Source: Patiria miniata (Eukaryota > Echinodermata > Asteroidea > Valvatida > Asterinidae). From it: a stretch of DNA of 64,000 nucleotides. The translations under genes and the position numbers were made by a program. Each line of letters opens with the position of its first letter. Within the stretch, counting starts at the first letter, position 1. The notes beneath the pieces are model-generated. The model searched no databases. It was given only the letters and a program-made list of their open reading frames with translations, and was not told the origin of the DNA. Location: NCBI RefSeq assembly GCF_015706575.1, contig NW_024037065.1, positions 2,542,001 through 2,606,000 of the forward strand. The letters run 5' to 3'. Shown piece by piece: positions 53,101 through 64,000 of the stretch.

Positions 53101-55110
53101 AAATGTGTACATGTATAATCGCACAAGTACACGGATATTGCCGCATCATGCTTGGGTGTCAGTTCGTGAAAACAAAAATGTACGGGGTGCGCTCTAAAAG
53201 TGCCGCACTGTGGCGGATATCAGTTCGTAACACCCAGGATATCCCGGTTCTGTAAACACGCGCGAGTACAGCGCACACATGGGTGCGAGAGTGTTGTTCG
53301 TAGTGACGATGACAATCTGTACCTGATTTCACAAAACTTATTGTAACCTACGATGCATCGTTGTATCCCTAGGATGACGCATCCTGTGATTCATTCTACA
53401 AAATATGCTGTAAGTGTGACATGTCGTAGTGTATTCAAAGGACAAAACGTGACTACATGTACATGTACATGTATTTTCATGTTATGTATTTATTCAAAGA
53501 ACAGTAAAGTCGTCGAAAAGTCAACGAAGAGTCGTCGATTGTACTTGTGAAAACTTTTCTAAACTATTTTAAAAAATGACAATGTATGATGCATTCACAC
53601 TGGAAAAGAACTTCACAGTGGACTGTGTTTGCATCAAATTGTGAAGTGATGTAGTGCTTTGTAAATCTGCGGGTGCAGGTCATCCAGGTACGTGTTTACG
53701 TACGTATGTGAAATTTTAATGATACGAAAATTTTAAACCTGAAATTGCCATCACCACCACTCATGAAATAGTGCAGTTGAACTGCAAGCTCCTTTCTCCA
53801 ACAAAATATTAATAATAAATAAATTTAAAAAAAAAAAAACCTTTACTGTCTTCAGGTAGGAGGGTATGCTTAAATCCATTTGCCCTTTCATAAAGTTGAA
53901 TTTTTGAATCACTTTTTTGAATCAACTGCAACTACCCTACTGAATTTTTCAGACTTTTCATAGTTTTGTCACTTGCCAAACCTGGTTTCACTAGTTGAGT
54001 TCATGCCTGCATTACATGTGCACTTTATTTACTTGTAAAATACGGCTGTTGTGAAGTTTCACTTCTGTAAATGAAACCTTTTATTTTAAATGATAAGGAC
54101 TGGTTGTGAAATAAAGAATGCGTTTATTGCCAAACAAAAACCTATTTGTTATTGTTTTGTTTAAGCTATATATCCAATTAATTGTCAGCAACTTCCACTA
54201 GAAAATTAAGAGGATAGAGTTTATAGCTCATACTGATGGCAAATTCCTGCTTGGTTTTGGATTGTGCTGCTTTAATATGCTGTACTACACTCACTCACTC
54301 ACTGTACAACACTAAACATTTGTGAATTTCAGATTTTGTTTATTTTGTCAACAGTGAGTCTTTTCATCTAAGTACAGATGTTTTTTATTTCTTTGTAATC
54401 TGTTTTGCATTTTATGCATTTTTTATTAAATGTCTTGCGATTGTCCGTAAAATGCGATGGTTTTACGTACACATGTACATGTGTACACGTTGTACGGCGC
54501 TTTTGTGTACACAACACACGCGGCGCTAAGCCAGATGGTACCCGCGCGCCAGTTTGCATGTATCAGTGGGATCGTGAACCAGCGATGCAGCAGCCCGAAT
54601 TCTCAGCGAAGCTTTGGAATTGTGGTCTGACTTTCAACGTCTATATTTTATTTTAAAATGTCGACCCGACCAAGAAAAAGTATGATTTGGCTATTTTCAT
54701 AACTGAATAATGGTATCATCTTTGATACGCGAATAAATTCATCCCGCATTGCAAAAATGTTGGCAAAGATTCCCCTAAAACACACCTTGGCATATAACTT
54801 TTACCCCTTTCTCATTTATTTCCTAAAGAAAAAACATCATATCTCGTCGTTGCCTGTCATTTATGATAATAAAAAGTATTTCTAAAGTGTCTAATTTTGA
54901 CATTAATTGGGAAGACACATTGATGTTTTTTTCTGTATGTGGACGGCGCCATGTTGTGTGACGTCACCGGCATCATTGGAGTTCACAAATACAGAACTAA
55001 CGCATTACAGAACCTTTGTATGTAGGCGCGCTATGCATGTGGAACTGCCGTGCTGGTTTGCAGTTGTACTCACCAGTGTTCTCTTGTATTTTTGGTTTTG
55101 TCTCGTTTTC
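50179..55110. other. No gene seen; repeats and AT-rich sequence
   Basis: Includes GCGCCCTCT-type motif at ~50,310, TTGACCTTGGACT-type imperfect repeats at 51,560-51,670, ACATGTACATG tracts at 52,040-52,100 and 53,455, poly-G at 52,797-52,808, and the fold-back listed next. Confidence 0.5.
52948..53276. repeat. Fold-back element
   Basis: Left arm 52,948-53,066 and right arm 53,153-53,276 are imperfect inverted copies; shared blocks include TTTACAGA.TCGGGATAT, CACAGTGCG.CACTT and CACGAACTGACAC. The motif AACTGACA recurs four times. Non-coding MITE. Confidence 0.65.
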
Positions 55111-55116
55111 AGAGGT

Positions 55117-55867
55117 ATGGCGAGCAAGTCTGGCGTCCAGGAGGTCCGATGTGTGGAGTGTCCCCGCAGCTACTCAAAGCGACAAGTTCTCTTTAGACAC
55201 ATGAAGTATGACCATGGTCCCGAGATGTACTTCTTCTGCCCCCACTATTCCAAGAGAATCGGAAGGATAAATTGCGAAGGCATTTCCGGTTCTGTAACCC
55301 TAAGAAGAGGATTGCGAGGCTGCACAGCGATCGGCTAAACGACAGAGCGTTGCTGCACCACCGATGTCCTCTCCAGCCCATTCACTATCCGTCATGCAGA
55401 GGATCCTGCAGAGAGGTGAGGCTTCAGGGCCACCGGCGACCGCTTGTAAACCTGCAGAGGAGGTCATTGCCGACCAACAGCACCCAGTGCCCTCCTTCTT
55501 ACCAACACCGATCTCACCGTTGGTGGCCTTCTCCTCGGTTCGCCCCCCTCTAGAGTGGAAGCCCCGGTCTGTGCTGCTCAGCTCTCCTTGATCTTTGCCC
55601 TCCTTAAGCAGCCTTAGTAATGAGGAAGCAGAGGGGGCCACAAAGGATCAAGAGACGCAGACAGCCGCGGAGATTGCAGTCAAAGATCAGGCCACACAGA
55701 CCGCCCCGGATGCAAAGAAGGGGAAGCGCCTGAGGATCGCTCTGGTGGAGGAACGACATTCCAAGGTTTTTCACCTGGACGGACAAGTCGTACAGCGGGA
55801 AGAACGGGTCGAATTGCACAATCAGCCTGTTGATGCGGACCTGTTCACTCTGGAGCTAGCCGACTAG
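55117..55867 (+). pseudogene. C2H2 zinc-finger ORF related to the one after G1 pol, broken
   Basis: ATG at 55,117 (just after TTTTCAGAGGT) opens MASKSGVQEVRCVECPRSY with one finger ending FRHMKYDH; a second, incomplete finger FFCPHYSKRIGR follows. A one-base shift near 55,262 leads to RRHFRFCNP, matching NLRRHFSKEHPE of the 17-kb ORF. A TGA at ~55,589-55,591 interrupts the later frame, which then runs EETQTAAE... to a KVFHLDGQVVQREERVE end at 55,867, paralleling the end of the 17-kb ORF. It is followed by an LTR-like tract. It could be the detached 3' part of G2 or of another gypsy copy. Confidence 0.6.
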
Positions 55868-57250
55868 ACATCTATCCCCCAAGAAAAACTGTAATCTTGC
55901 CAATCAAACATTCCAATGGTGTAAACAAAAATCCTTAATTCAACTTGTGATTCTTCTAATTAATTAAGAAAAGAGAAAAAAAGAATATTTTTCTACCGGT
56001 GTTGAACAAGTTTTAGGATGTTATGTTTTATATATTAAAGTTTCAATTGTTATACATGTGTATTTAAAATAAGGTTTATAGCATTATGTGTTTTAAATGT
56101 ATTTTCTATCTTGTAAACCTATTTACACTGTATAAGTAAACCTTGAGTGTGAGGTGTATGTTATTTTGTATAATGGACAAGTAGTCCACACTCTTTCTAA
56201 TTATGTATTTTTAAGCTGTTTAGGCCGAGGCGGCCTAAGCTTTACTGGGCCCTGGTTGGCGAAACAGTCGGTGGACTGGTGCGAGTTTACCTTGGCTCGC
56301 CTGGTCCCCCTGACGTCGTGCGTAGGGTAAAGCGCGTAGTGGGAGATTTGTAGGCAGTTCATCTGCAGACGCAGTTCGTCCGCGGCGTGCTGTTGAAGGC
56401 GGACGGTGAGACTTTAGAGTCATAATTAGTAAGCTGGACCTTTTGTTGTAAGGGGAAATTAGCCTGGGTGGCTGTGGGTTGAGCTGGTGACTCGGGACCT
56501 AAGGTTTGTGTGGTATGTGCAGCAGTATTCCCTGGTCGGGAATTGGGTTGCCTGTTGCCTGTCGACCTTTGTCGCCAGGAGTCACGTCGGGGTAATAAAC
56601 CGCGCTCCGTAACCTGAGCCCAGTGATTTTTGTATGCTAGGTTGCATGTGAGGGTTACTCTGGTAAAGTCTTGATCAGTGTGTGCAGTTCATAACTTGTT
56701 GCTGTTGATCGCACCGGGTGTGCACAGTGAGGTTTTTGCCACTGTGGGATAATCTTTCTAGATAATTAGAGGTTAATTACATAGAGCCTGGTTAGGCCGG
56801 TTGTTGCAATATACAATAAGATTGTACAATAAGAGGTTATTGTTGTGTAAGGCTTACTTTATAGGGATAAACCTAGAGCAGCGGGAAACGTTGTTCTGCG
56901 AGGTTTATTTGCCACTCATTGAACTTTAAGCCTGCGTACTGGACCGAATAAAGAGTTGTTTCTTGCTCTCTTGTAGTGAGGCTTTCTTGTAGTGAGGCTT
57001 GTTGAGGTTCCCTAGTCACCTCTAGGTTGCTTGCCAAGTGAAGTGGTATTCCTTTAGCGTTGGTATATTTCCAACAAACGGACAGGCCTAGGACTTGAAT
57101 CCTCCGTTCGTGATTTTGTCCTCCCTTATTTTTGTATAACCGCTAATGCGCAAGTTAGGTCATTATATTTATTTGTGGGATAGTCAGCTCTTGTTAGTGT
57201 AATTCCTTATCCATAGACGGGCGAGCGCACCACAGTATTAAGTCTAATTT
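55868..57250 (+). repeat. LTR-like tract after the zinc-finger ORF
   Basis: Changes from AT-rich to a GC-richer non-coding stretch at ~56,220 (GGCCGAGGCGGCC), with AATAAA-type sites near 56,594 and 56,948 and a TCTTGTAGTGAGGCT duplication at ~56,974-57,002. Boundaries unknown; read as a possible 3' LTR. Confidence 0.35.
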
Positions 57251-57676
57251 TTGTAGACATTTATTATCATTTAGATTGTGCTCTTGATACACCTTTCCTA
57301 TACTATAATTACATTTTGTATATTGAAATGCTATGTGACAAAATGATGATAGTTGACAGTTTTAGGTGCTCCGATTACAGAAGGCTAGTCCTTCTCTGGA
57401 TGACACCCCCATTCATACTCCAATTCTGCTTATTATTTTACTAAATTTATTTATATTATATTGAACTGTTGCTTATGTATGTACATGTATAAATGTAAAT
57501 GAAACAAACAAACAAACAAGATCAGACATACCATGGATTCCACAACAGGAAAAGGTAATTTACGACTTAAAAAGTGATTAAAACAAAATCTATTTACTGG
57601 TTTATGGCTTTTGACAAGACCCCTTGAGCAAAGACATGGACAAATCAGAGACCAACGTACGCATGGGCTAGATACA

Positions 57677-57712
57677 GTGTAGGTCAGTTGGTAGAGCATC
57701 GGTGTCAGATGA
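57677..57712 (+). repeat. tRNA-like 5' half (SINE scrap)
   Basis: GTAGGTCAGTTGGTAGAGCA then CGGTGTCAGATG looks like the D arm and anticodon region of a tRNA; no B box follows. Confidence 0.5.
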
Positions 57713-57896
57713 AGAAAATTCATTCATTTATAAATCCCTCATTCATAAATACCTTTCAGTCAAAAGTCAAACAACCCAAAATTATATATTTCCAATGATT
57801 ATGTTCAAAACAGTACCTGATGTTCCGTTAAACAACATCAATCTATTTAATGGAATGCAGGCTTGTACGAATCCAGACCGGAATCGAATACAACAG

Positions 57897-58027
57897 ACTC
57901 AAAAATCAGAATGGCGATTCCACTCTTATGAGGAATCGATTCTCTGATGCAGCCGATTCCAGTTCCCCGAGCGTCGATTCCAGTCTACGCTCAACAATTG
58001 TGTTGGGATTTTCTGATTTTTGAGTTT
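57897..58027. repeat. Small inverted-repeat element
   Basis: GACTCAAAAATCAGAA (57,897-57,912) is matched inverted at 58,012-58,027, with GGAATCGATTC-like blocks inside. Confidence 0.6.
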
Positions 58028-60244
58028 TTTGATTGGAATCAATTCCAAAAATGCTTGTTTTGCCCAAGCCTAATGGAATGTGCCTCATGCAAGTAGTTGG
58101 AAATACATCTCCTGATAAGGGAATTTAATGTCATCGGCACATACTGCGAAGGGTGGCGTGTTATGTTGAAGAACGCAGCGCTGCCAGTCGCTGCCAGTGT
58201 GGTGTGAACATTATGGACTTTAATTGCGAGAGGGTAATTTGTTTTCATGCTAAAAAAAAGTAAGGAAAATTACCCTTTAATACATAAATATTATATTTCA
58301 TCTTTCTTATAGACTACTTTGGAGCTCTGGAACAAAAGTAAGAACATTTTGCAATTAACATGAAAATATGAAAAACTTCGACCTGTATTCCTCCCACTAA
58401 AGTACATGTATTTTTTTTTTTTGCAGAAGTGTCATTACTAAATATGTATGATATTTTACAAGTTCGTAGTTGAGGGAAAGAAAGGTGGACATCTGCTGCT
58501 TACAAGAGATCAGGTGGAAATGAGGGGGGGGGGGTAGTGCTCAATGGATGGGCAGGAGGCAGACCAGGTATAGTTCTACTGGCAGGGCAGACTAGATGGC
58601 ATTGCGGGCGTCGGAATCTTAATAATTGCAAAAATGATGATAATAATGATGTAGTTATGAAAAAAAAAATCTGCAAATGAAAAAAAAAAATCTGCAAATG
58701 AAAAAAAAAATCAGCTTGTTACTTGCAGATGACGTCATCATCATGGCGTCACAAAATATGTATTTGTCATTTTTGGTGTATGTTAGACTTACCCACCATC
58801 TTCTGTGATCATGAAATTGCCTTAAAAGCATTTTTTTATATAATGTTTGTGATGAATTATGATGACGTCAAAACTTTCCAAATAATATCCAGGTCTGTAT
58901 ATTTTTCAGGAACTATGTTAAAAAAGACTTTCAAAAAAAATGAAGAATTATTAAAAATTACACAATTAAAAGTACAAAGAACCCAGCATGTACATGTACA
59001 AATGTACATGTACATAGGTCTTCGAATAATGTACCTTTAACGTGACACAATTTAAGAAGTGACCAGAAGCGGCTAATAAAACAAAACGTGCTTTCCCCGA
59101 GTGAAAAAAAAGTGAGCGGGGAGGGAGGGGGGGAAGAAATAATCTCATTGAGTACAAAGCTGGTTTGGCTGGTGCGTGCTACCAAAAAAGCTATGATAAT
59201 GATATAATTGTTTTGAATGATTGAATTATTCTTTCAACAGACCTGCAAGTACATGTTACACTGATGTCCACCAAATGAGCTTACCGGAAATCAAGTTCAT
59301 GCTGAGACGCAAAATGCCCCACCATACTGGAATATTCACTAGGAAGGTGAATTTCACTTCCTACTACCACTATCTATGATTTCAAATTTGTTTACAAATT
59401 AAAATATTTGGCCCGAGTTCCATATCCTGCCGCAGCTTAAAATGCACTGGGTGCCTATATTTGTCTTCCATTTTTAATTGCTTAATATTTTGTTTCTTCT
59501 CGTCGAAAGGAAAACATTGGTTCATCTGTTAGACCAAAATCTCAAATATATATGTTAGTTTACTCAGTACAAATATTCTTATCACGTTGAGGTATTCTTA
59601 TCAAAAGACAAAATGCAATGTCACAAAATACCCTCATCTTTCAAAAGGTTCCTGAAATAAATTCCTCTTCTTTTTCGGCTATTTCGGCCGGTTGCCGAAA
59701 AAGCCTTTGTTTTCGATAAGATTTTGATTTTTGGCGAGCTGCGAAGCAGATGCGAGCCTATGTAATACCAATTTCCGTCCGTCTGTCCGGGCGCCCGTCC
59801 GTCTGTCCAGCCGTCCGCATTCAGATTAAAGTGTTAATTTTTTTGCTTCTTGATAGTTAAATTTAGAACTTATCATAATTTAGCTTGACAACCTCAAATT
59901 GGAGTTCACTCCTTGTAGTTAACTTTATGATTTTTATAAGGAAACTTAATTAAAAAATGTTAAAGTTTTTATCATTGTACATCCTTTGCATGGATATGCA
60001 AATGTAATTACAAAAACATACCATTACATTGGGATGCACATGTACATTTGACTGTACATTTTTCACCACTGTACCATCCATTCTTAACTTTACCAAACCT
60101 CTATTAAAATTGATTTTGCTTTGGTTATATATTGAAGGGAAAAGGGTCATTCATGCATGGGTGGTTCTTTTGTATCAAAACAAATACCATTCATGTGAAT
60201 ATATTGTGATGTGCCATTTATTAACTTTAAATAAATAAGTTACA
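58028..60244. other. No gene seen; AT-rich with simple repeats
   Basis: Three A-run/TCTGCAAATG units at 58,660-58,705, a GTCCGTCTGTCCG repeat at 59,775-59,815, ACATGTACATG tracts near 58,990 and 60,040. No protein motif. Confidence 0.5.
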
Positions 60245-60456
60245 TGTGCCACACGTGCATTGTATGATCAAATAGTCATGCTAAGTCACTCACATATGAG
60301 CAGTGGATTCTGATTGGCTTGTTTTGTGTAAGGGGCGGGTTCTAAGTCACTCTGTGGGAATACTGGATTCTGATTGGTTAATGGGTTTTGTGCACTTGCT
60401 AATGCCAAACACTGTTTGTACATGTAGAAATTATGACTGACATATGATCAGGACTG

Positions 60457-60465
60457 TATAAAAGG
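60457..60465 (+). promoter_or_regulatory. G3 LTR TATA box
   Basis: TATAAAAGG, with AATAAA 14 bp downstream at 60,479-60,484, consistent with a compact U3/R core. Confidence 0.7.
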
Positions 60466-60588
60466 AAGAGCAGGATCTAATAAACCTCACTTCTTCTTTT
60501 CCTTCGACTTATGATGGAGTGAGACCAATGAGAAGTCAAATCAGTATCCCGTGTCCAATCAATTGTTATACCAGCCGAGTCATCCACT

Positions 60589-60770
60589 GAATCCACCCAA
60601 TCCACCAGCAATCCACCCAATCCACCGGTAATCCACCCAATCCACCAGTAATCCACCCCATCCAACAGTAATCCACCCAATCCACCAGTATTCCACCCAA
60701 TCCACAAGTAATCCACCAAATCCACAAGGTAATCCACCCAACCCACCAGTATTGCACCCAACCCCCCTAA
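60589..60770 (+). repeat. 20-bp tandem repeat in the transcribed part of the G3 LTR
   Basis: About nine imperfect AATCCACCCAATCCACCAGT units. Long Trp/Gly-rich frames on the minus strand here are artefacts of the repeat. Confidence 0.9.
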
Positions 60771-61023
60771 TAAAGTTCCACTGGTGCACTTTTCCAAGTC
60801 TGCTTTACGCTACCAAGGTCTGGAAGTTGGACCGTCGCCCAGTGTTGTGGCATACAACCGCAGGAGCTAAAACGCCATAGGGGCCTGGCTGAGGACAAAG
60901 GGCAACGCTCGTTACATTGGTGGCAGCGGTGGGATCCACTGAGGGCGACGTATAGGCAGATAATCCATGGGAAAAGCAGTAGCTGAATAAGTGTAATCAA
61001 GTGGAGCTGGTACAGAAACAGAA

Positions 61024-62746
61024 ATGGACAGCAAAGACGGGATGTTTCCAGGGAGTATGGGATACTCTGAGGGACCAACGGGAAGGGTGGTCAGCCGGGC
61101 AAGCATCAGACTGCAGCCGGTAGTTACACCATCGCCTCCTGTGTTAACGCCAGTATGTACAACTAGCACCACAAGACCTCCACTGACAAGATCAACGGAA
61201 GGGACAGATGTCGGAGTGGAGGGGGTGGAGATAAAGCTCGGGGCAGCTGATAAAGAGACTGGAGGTGCCCGACAGAGAGTGATGGCCGCACAGGAACTTT
61301 TCCGGAGGAAGGAGAAAGTTGGGGAGGTGGCGTCATCAACTGTTGGCACATCCGAGTCTTCGCACAGGCCCAGGTACATGGCCACACCAGTAACATGGGG
61401 ACCAAGACCCACTCACCGAGGTCCGACAGAGTGGTACCAGGCAGTGACCACGCCTGATAGTGTGAGTTGGCCTAAATATCCAGAAACACTGCATGGGGGA
61501 CCACTGGGGTCGCTGGATGGGCTGGCAGGATTTGGAGGGACTCCGCCTCAGGCCACTAGCAGACAATACGTTTTCCAGCAAACTCCAAGCATCTTCACCA
61601 CTCCACTCTCAGTGGGGGAAGTGAGATGTAATCTACAGGAGCAGCTGGGGGAAATGCCAGGACGGCATCTGTATACTGGGGAAGTGAGGGTGCCAGAAGT
61701 AGTGATGAGTACGGGACAGCAGCAACAGAAATTGGTGGGACGAGGGGTTGAAGGGCTGTAGTCAGAACAGCCAGATGTGAAACTCCCGGCTGACCCGGAA
61801 GGGAAAAGTCCGCCCAAGGTTGCAGAGGTGGAAGGTGCCGGGAGAATTCACAGGAAACCATGTATCGTCCCTGACCGGTTTGCTGGAGCGGTTTCTTGGA
61901 GAGATTACAAGGCCCACTTCGAGTCCTGCGCAGTTATCAATGGTTGGAAGGCGGAGGAAAAAGCCTACTTTTTAGCAGCCAGTTTGAAAAATCATGCCCA
62001 GCAAGTCCTTGGGGACAGGGCATCAGGGGAGGTGTTGAGTTACGCGGAGCTAACAGCAAGACTAGAGAGACAATATAGGCCCAGGAGAGCAGGCCGAGAC
62101 GTTCTTAGCTGAGCTGCGGAGCAGAGTAAGGAAAGCAAATGAAAGTTTGCAGGAGCTTGGGCAGGGGATACGCAGACTCACGGAGCTGGCGTACCCAGAA
62201 CTCCCAAGGAATAGCAGGGAAAGGCTGGCACGGGGGCATTTCGTGGATGCTATACCGGATGCTGAGATACGTGCAGGGATTTTCCGGGCTCATCCTGCTA
62301 CGCTGGATGAGGCATTAAGGGCAGCACTGGAGACGGAATCTTTTCTGAATGCAGAGAGGCAACGGCAGCAGAACCAAGGTATCCGACCAGATAGGAACAC
62401 CAGAACCACGAGGCAAGTGGAATCTGTTTCAAGGGACGAGTTTGAGAGGCAGACAAGGGCCATGTCCGAACAAATGAGGTTGTTGCATGACATGATGTCG
62501 GGGTTGACTCAGGCGATGCAACAAGATACTCCTCGGCGGGTGAGCCGGGAAGGGGAGTGGACGCGTCAAAGCCAAGGGTGTTTCAAGTGTGGAAAGATGG
62601 GACACTTCAAGAGGGACTGTCCTGAACTTAAGGTCCACCAGGCGTCAGGAAACGAATCCGGGCCAACCCAGCGGGTCATGGGAAGGTCGGAAACAACAAG
62701 AGACCCAAGCCAAGTGCCAGTCGTGAAGACGAAGACAAGTCAGTAA
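61024..62746 (+). pseudogene. G3 gag with one TAG and one frameshift
   Basis: ATG at 61,024; the first 245 codons are Pro/Thr/Ser-rich. A TAG at 61,759-61,761 lies in a frame that continues on both sides, one base from CAG. Capsid: KPCIVPDRFAG, HFESCAVINGWKAEEKAYFL, ASLKNHAQQVLG. A one-base shift near 62,085 leads on to LQELGQGIRRLTELAYPELP, LDEALRAALETESFL and the knuckle CFKCGKMGHFKRDC (~62,578-62,620). Stop TAA at 62,744-62,746, overlapping pol. Gag would build the particle and package RNA. Confidence 0.85.
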
Positions 62747-64000
62747 AGGAGGACACAGGGCCTGCCAGAGACCCAGTACAACTCGTACCACGTGGGATGG
62801 GGGCAGCACTACATGGAGTGTTTGTACAGGGAGAAATAGGAGGACATTCAATTCCGTTCCTGATCGATACTGGTTCGTCCGAAACATTAATTGAGGTATC
62901 AGAGTATAACCTAATGGATAGAGAGACTCGACCGAAGTTGAGGCAAGTCAGAGAAGTTATCCGCCAAGCTGATGGGAAACCTCTGGCGATTAGGGGAAGT
63001 GCCAACATGGTGATAAAGATAGGGGGGTACAGTTCAGAAGTCGAAGTCCTCGTCGCTTCGATCAGAAACAAAGGTATACTTGGCATGAATGTTCTACTGA
63101 CAGCCGGCTGTACACTGGATCTGAAGCAGCTCCACTTAAAGATGGGGGAGTTCACCACGCCCTGCTGCGGCAAGGATCAGCCAGCTTCTTTCTGTTGTCG
63201 CATCCGAGCGGAAAGGGCGACCAGAATTCCACCGGGGCACGAAGCAATCACCATGGGAGTGCTAGAAAGGCAGGAGAAACTGAATGGCTTGGGGCTGATC
63301 GAGCCCACTGACAGAAACAACTTAGCTGAGCGAGGACTGATGGTAGCAAGAGTGCTGGTGGACGCCACGGCAGAGAGATACCCCATACGAATATTTAATC
63401 CGGGCACAGAAGTAGCAGAGGTCGACGAAAGAAGCATAGTGGGCATACTGACATCCACGGATGCAGAGTCCATACAAGCAAGTGATGGTTCCACAGTGAT
63501 GATGATGATGGAAAGGGGAAAAGAAACAGAAGACGAAATTAGTAAAACTGGTAAGGGGATTCCAGAGCACCTTACGAGCCTGTATCAGAAAAGCGTAAGT
63601 CATCTACCAGACAGTGTCGACGGGGAAAAGGTGAAGAATCTCCTGATAGATTATCAAGATGTATTTTCAAGGGGTATGGATGACCTAGGCAAGACCGATG
63701 TGGTGCAGCATGAAATCAGGGTGGAGGAGACACGCCCCATTCGACAACACCCAAGAAGATTCCCCATCTGGCAGCGTGCAGAGGTGGATGAACAGGTGCG
63801 AGACATGCTTCAGAAAGGAATCATAGAACCATCAAGTAGCCCGTGGGCATCACCAGTGGTGTTGGTGAAAAAGAAGGACGGTTCTACCCGGTTCTGTGTG
63901 GACTACAGGTCCCTTAATTCTCACACTCTGAAGGATGCCTACCCAATACCCCGAGTGGATGACAGCTTGGATTCACTGGATGGATCTAAGTGGTTCTCAA
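62632..64000 (+). CDS. G3 pol: protease and RT N-terminus, open to window end
   Basis: Frame is open from after a stop at 62,629-62,631 to base 64,000, overlapping the gag end by 115 nt in the -1 frame, the arrangement expected for -1 frameshifting. Protease FLIDTGSSETLIE (DTG, ~62,860) and GILGMNVLLTAG. RT: IRQHPRRFPIWQRAEVDEQV, GIIEPSSSPWASPVVLVKKK, RFCVDYRSLN, AYPIPRVDDSLDSLDG. The catalytic YxDD lies past the edge. No lesion within the window. I saw no classic slippery heptamer in the overlap. Confidence 0.88.

Larger units (their letters stand above)
60245..60916 (+). repeat. G3 5' LTR
   Basis: Ends GCTCGTTACA at 60,916, followed by TTGGTGGCAGCGGTGGGA, the sequence often found just after gypsy LTRs. 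The start TGTGCCACACG at 60,245 is approximate. U3 has two ATTCTGATTGG (inverted CCAAT) copies. Confidence 0.65.
60245..64000 (+). mobile_element. Ty3/gypsy element G3, runs off the right edge
   Basis: LTR, primer-site region, gag and pol on the plus strand. It is the best preserved retroelement here: pol is open from 62,632 to the window end. It is more distant from G1/G2 than they are from each other. Confidence 0.88.

Noticed and set aside
60477..60797. Minus-strand Trp/Gly-rich frames
   Set aside because: Artefact of the 20-bp CCACCCAAT repeat in the G3 LTR.

Overview
This is eukaryotic DNA. Coding signal is broken by introns with GT/AG borders, there are no operons, tracts of simple repeat are common, and most coding sequence belongs to eukaryotic transposable elements. 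Ty3/gypsy, BEL/Pao, DIRS, Harbinger, CR1/L2-like non-LTR elements, many MITEs and the motif GCGCCCTCT together suggest a marine invertebrate, perhaps a non-vertebrate deuterostome (echinoderm, hemichordate or amphioxus). That placement is inference; no marker gene is present.

Layout. 1-1.95 kb: 5' part of a DIRS-type element (minus). 2.76-7.48 kb: a broken, spliced plus-strand gene whose C-terminal half has the boxes of a tyrosine recombinase. 4.5-5.2 kb (inside an intron of it): a non-LTR endonuclease scrap and a 69-bp minisatellite. 9.25-9.6 kb: a non-LTR RT scrap. 10.3-16.6 kb: a spliced minus-strand gene with an NRF1/YY1-type promoter, two Cys/His modules and a C-terminal domain in which I can place all the acidic positions of FEN1/XPG nucleases; this is the most interesting protein here.

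17.3-43.2 kb is one nested stack. A minus-strand Ty3/gypsy element (G1) is cut inside its integrase zinc-binding region by a 20.1-kb Harbinger insertion (19,875-40,006). That Harbinger carries a Myb-like gene (plus) and a DDE transposase gene (minus). A BEL/Pao element (21,784-32,783) sits in intron 1 of the Myb-like gene. The BEL is itself cut by an 828-bp element with 8-bp target duplication and a 2.63-kb element with TA duplication that holds a 21-copy 16-bp minisatellite. Each level can be read from restored coding continuity across the insertion.

43-45.4 kb: a large imperfect inverted repeat places the G1 leader/LTR head-to-head with a second copy around a loop containing a decayed C2H2 exon. 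45.5-50.2 kb: a second gypsy element (G2, plus), heavily mutated. 50.2-55.1 kb: no gene seen. 55.1-55.9 kb: a broken C2H2 ORF resembling the one that follows pol in G1, then an LTR-like tract. 60.2-64 kb: a third gypsy element (G3, plus) with LTR, TATA box, gag and an open pol frame that runs off the window.

Almost every coding unit has indels, often at short homopolymers, so some breaks may be sequence error rather than decay.
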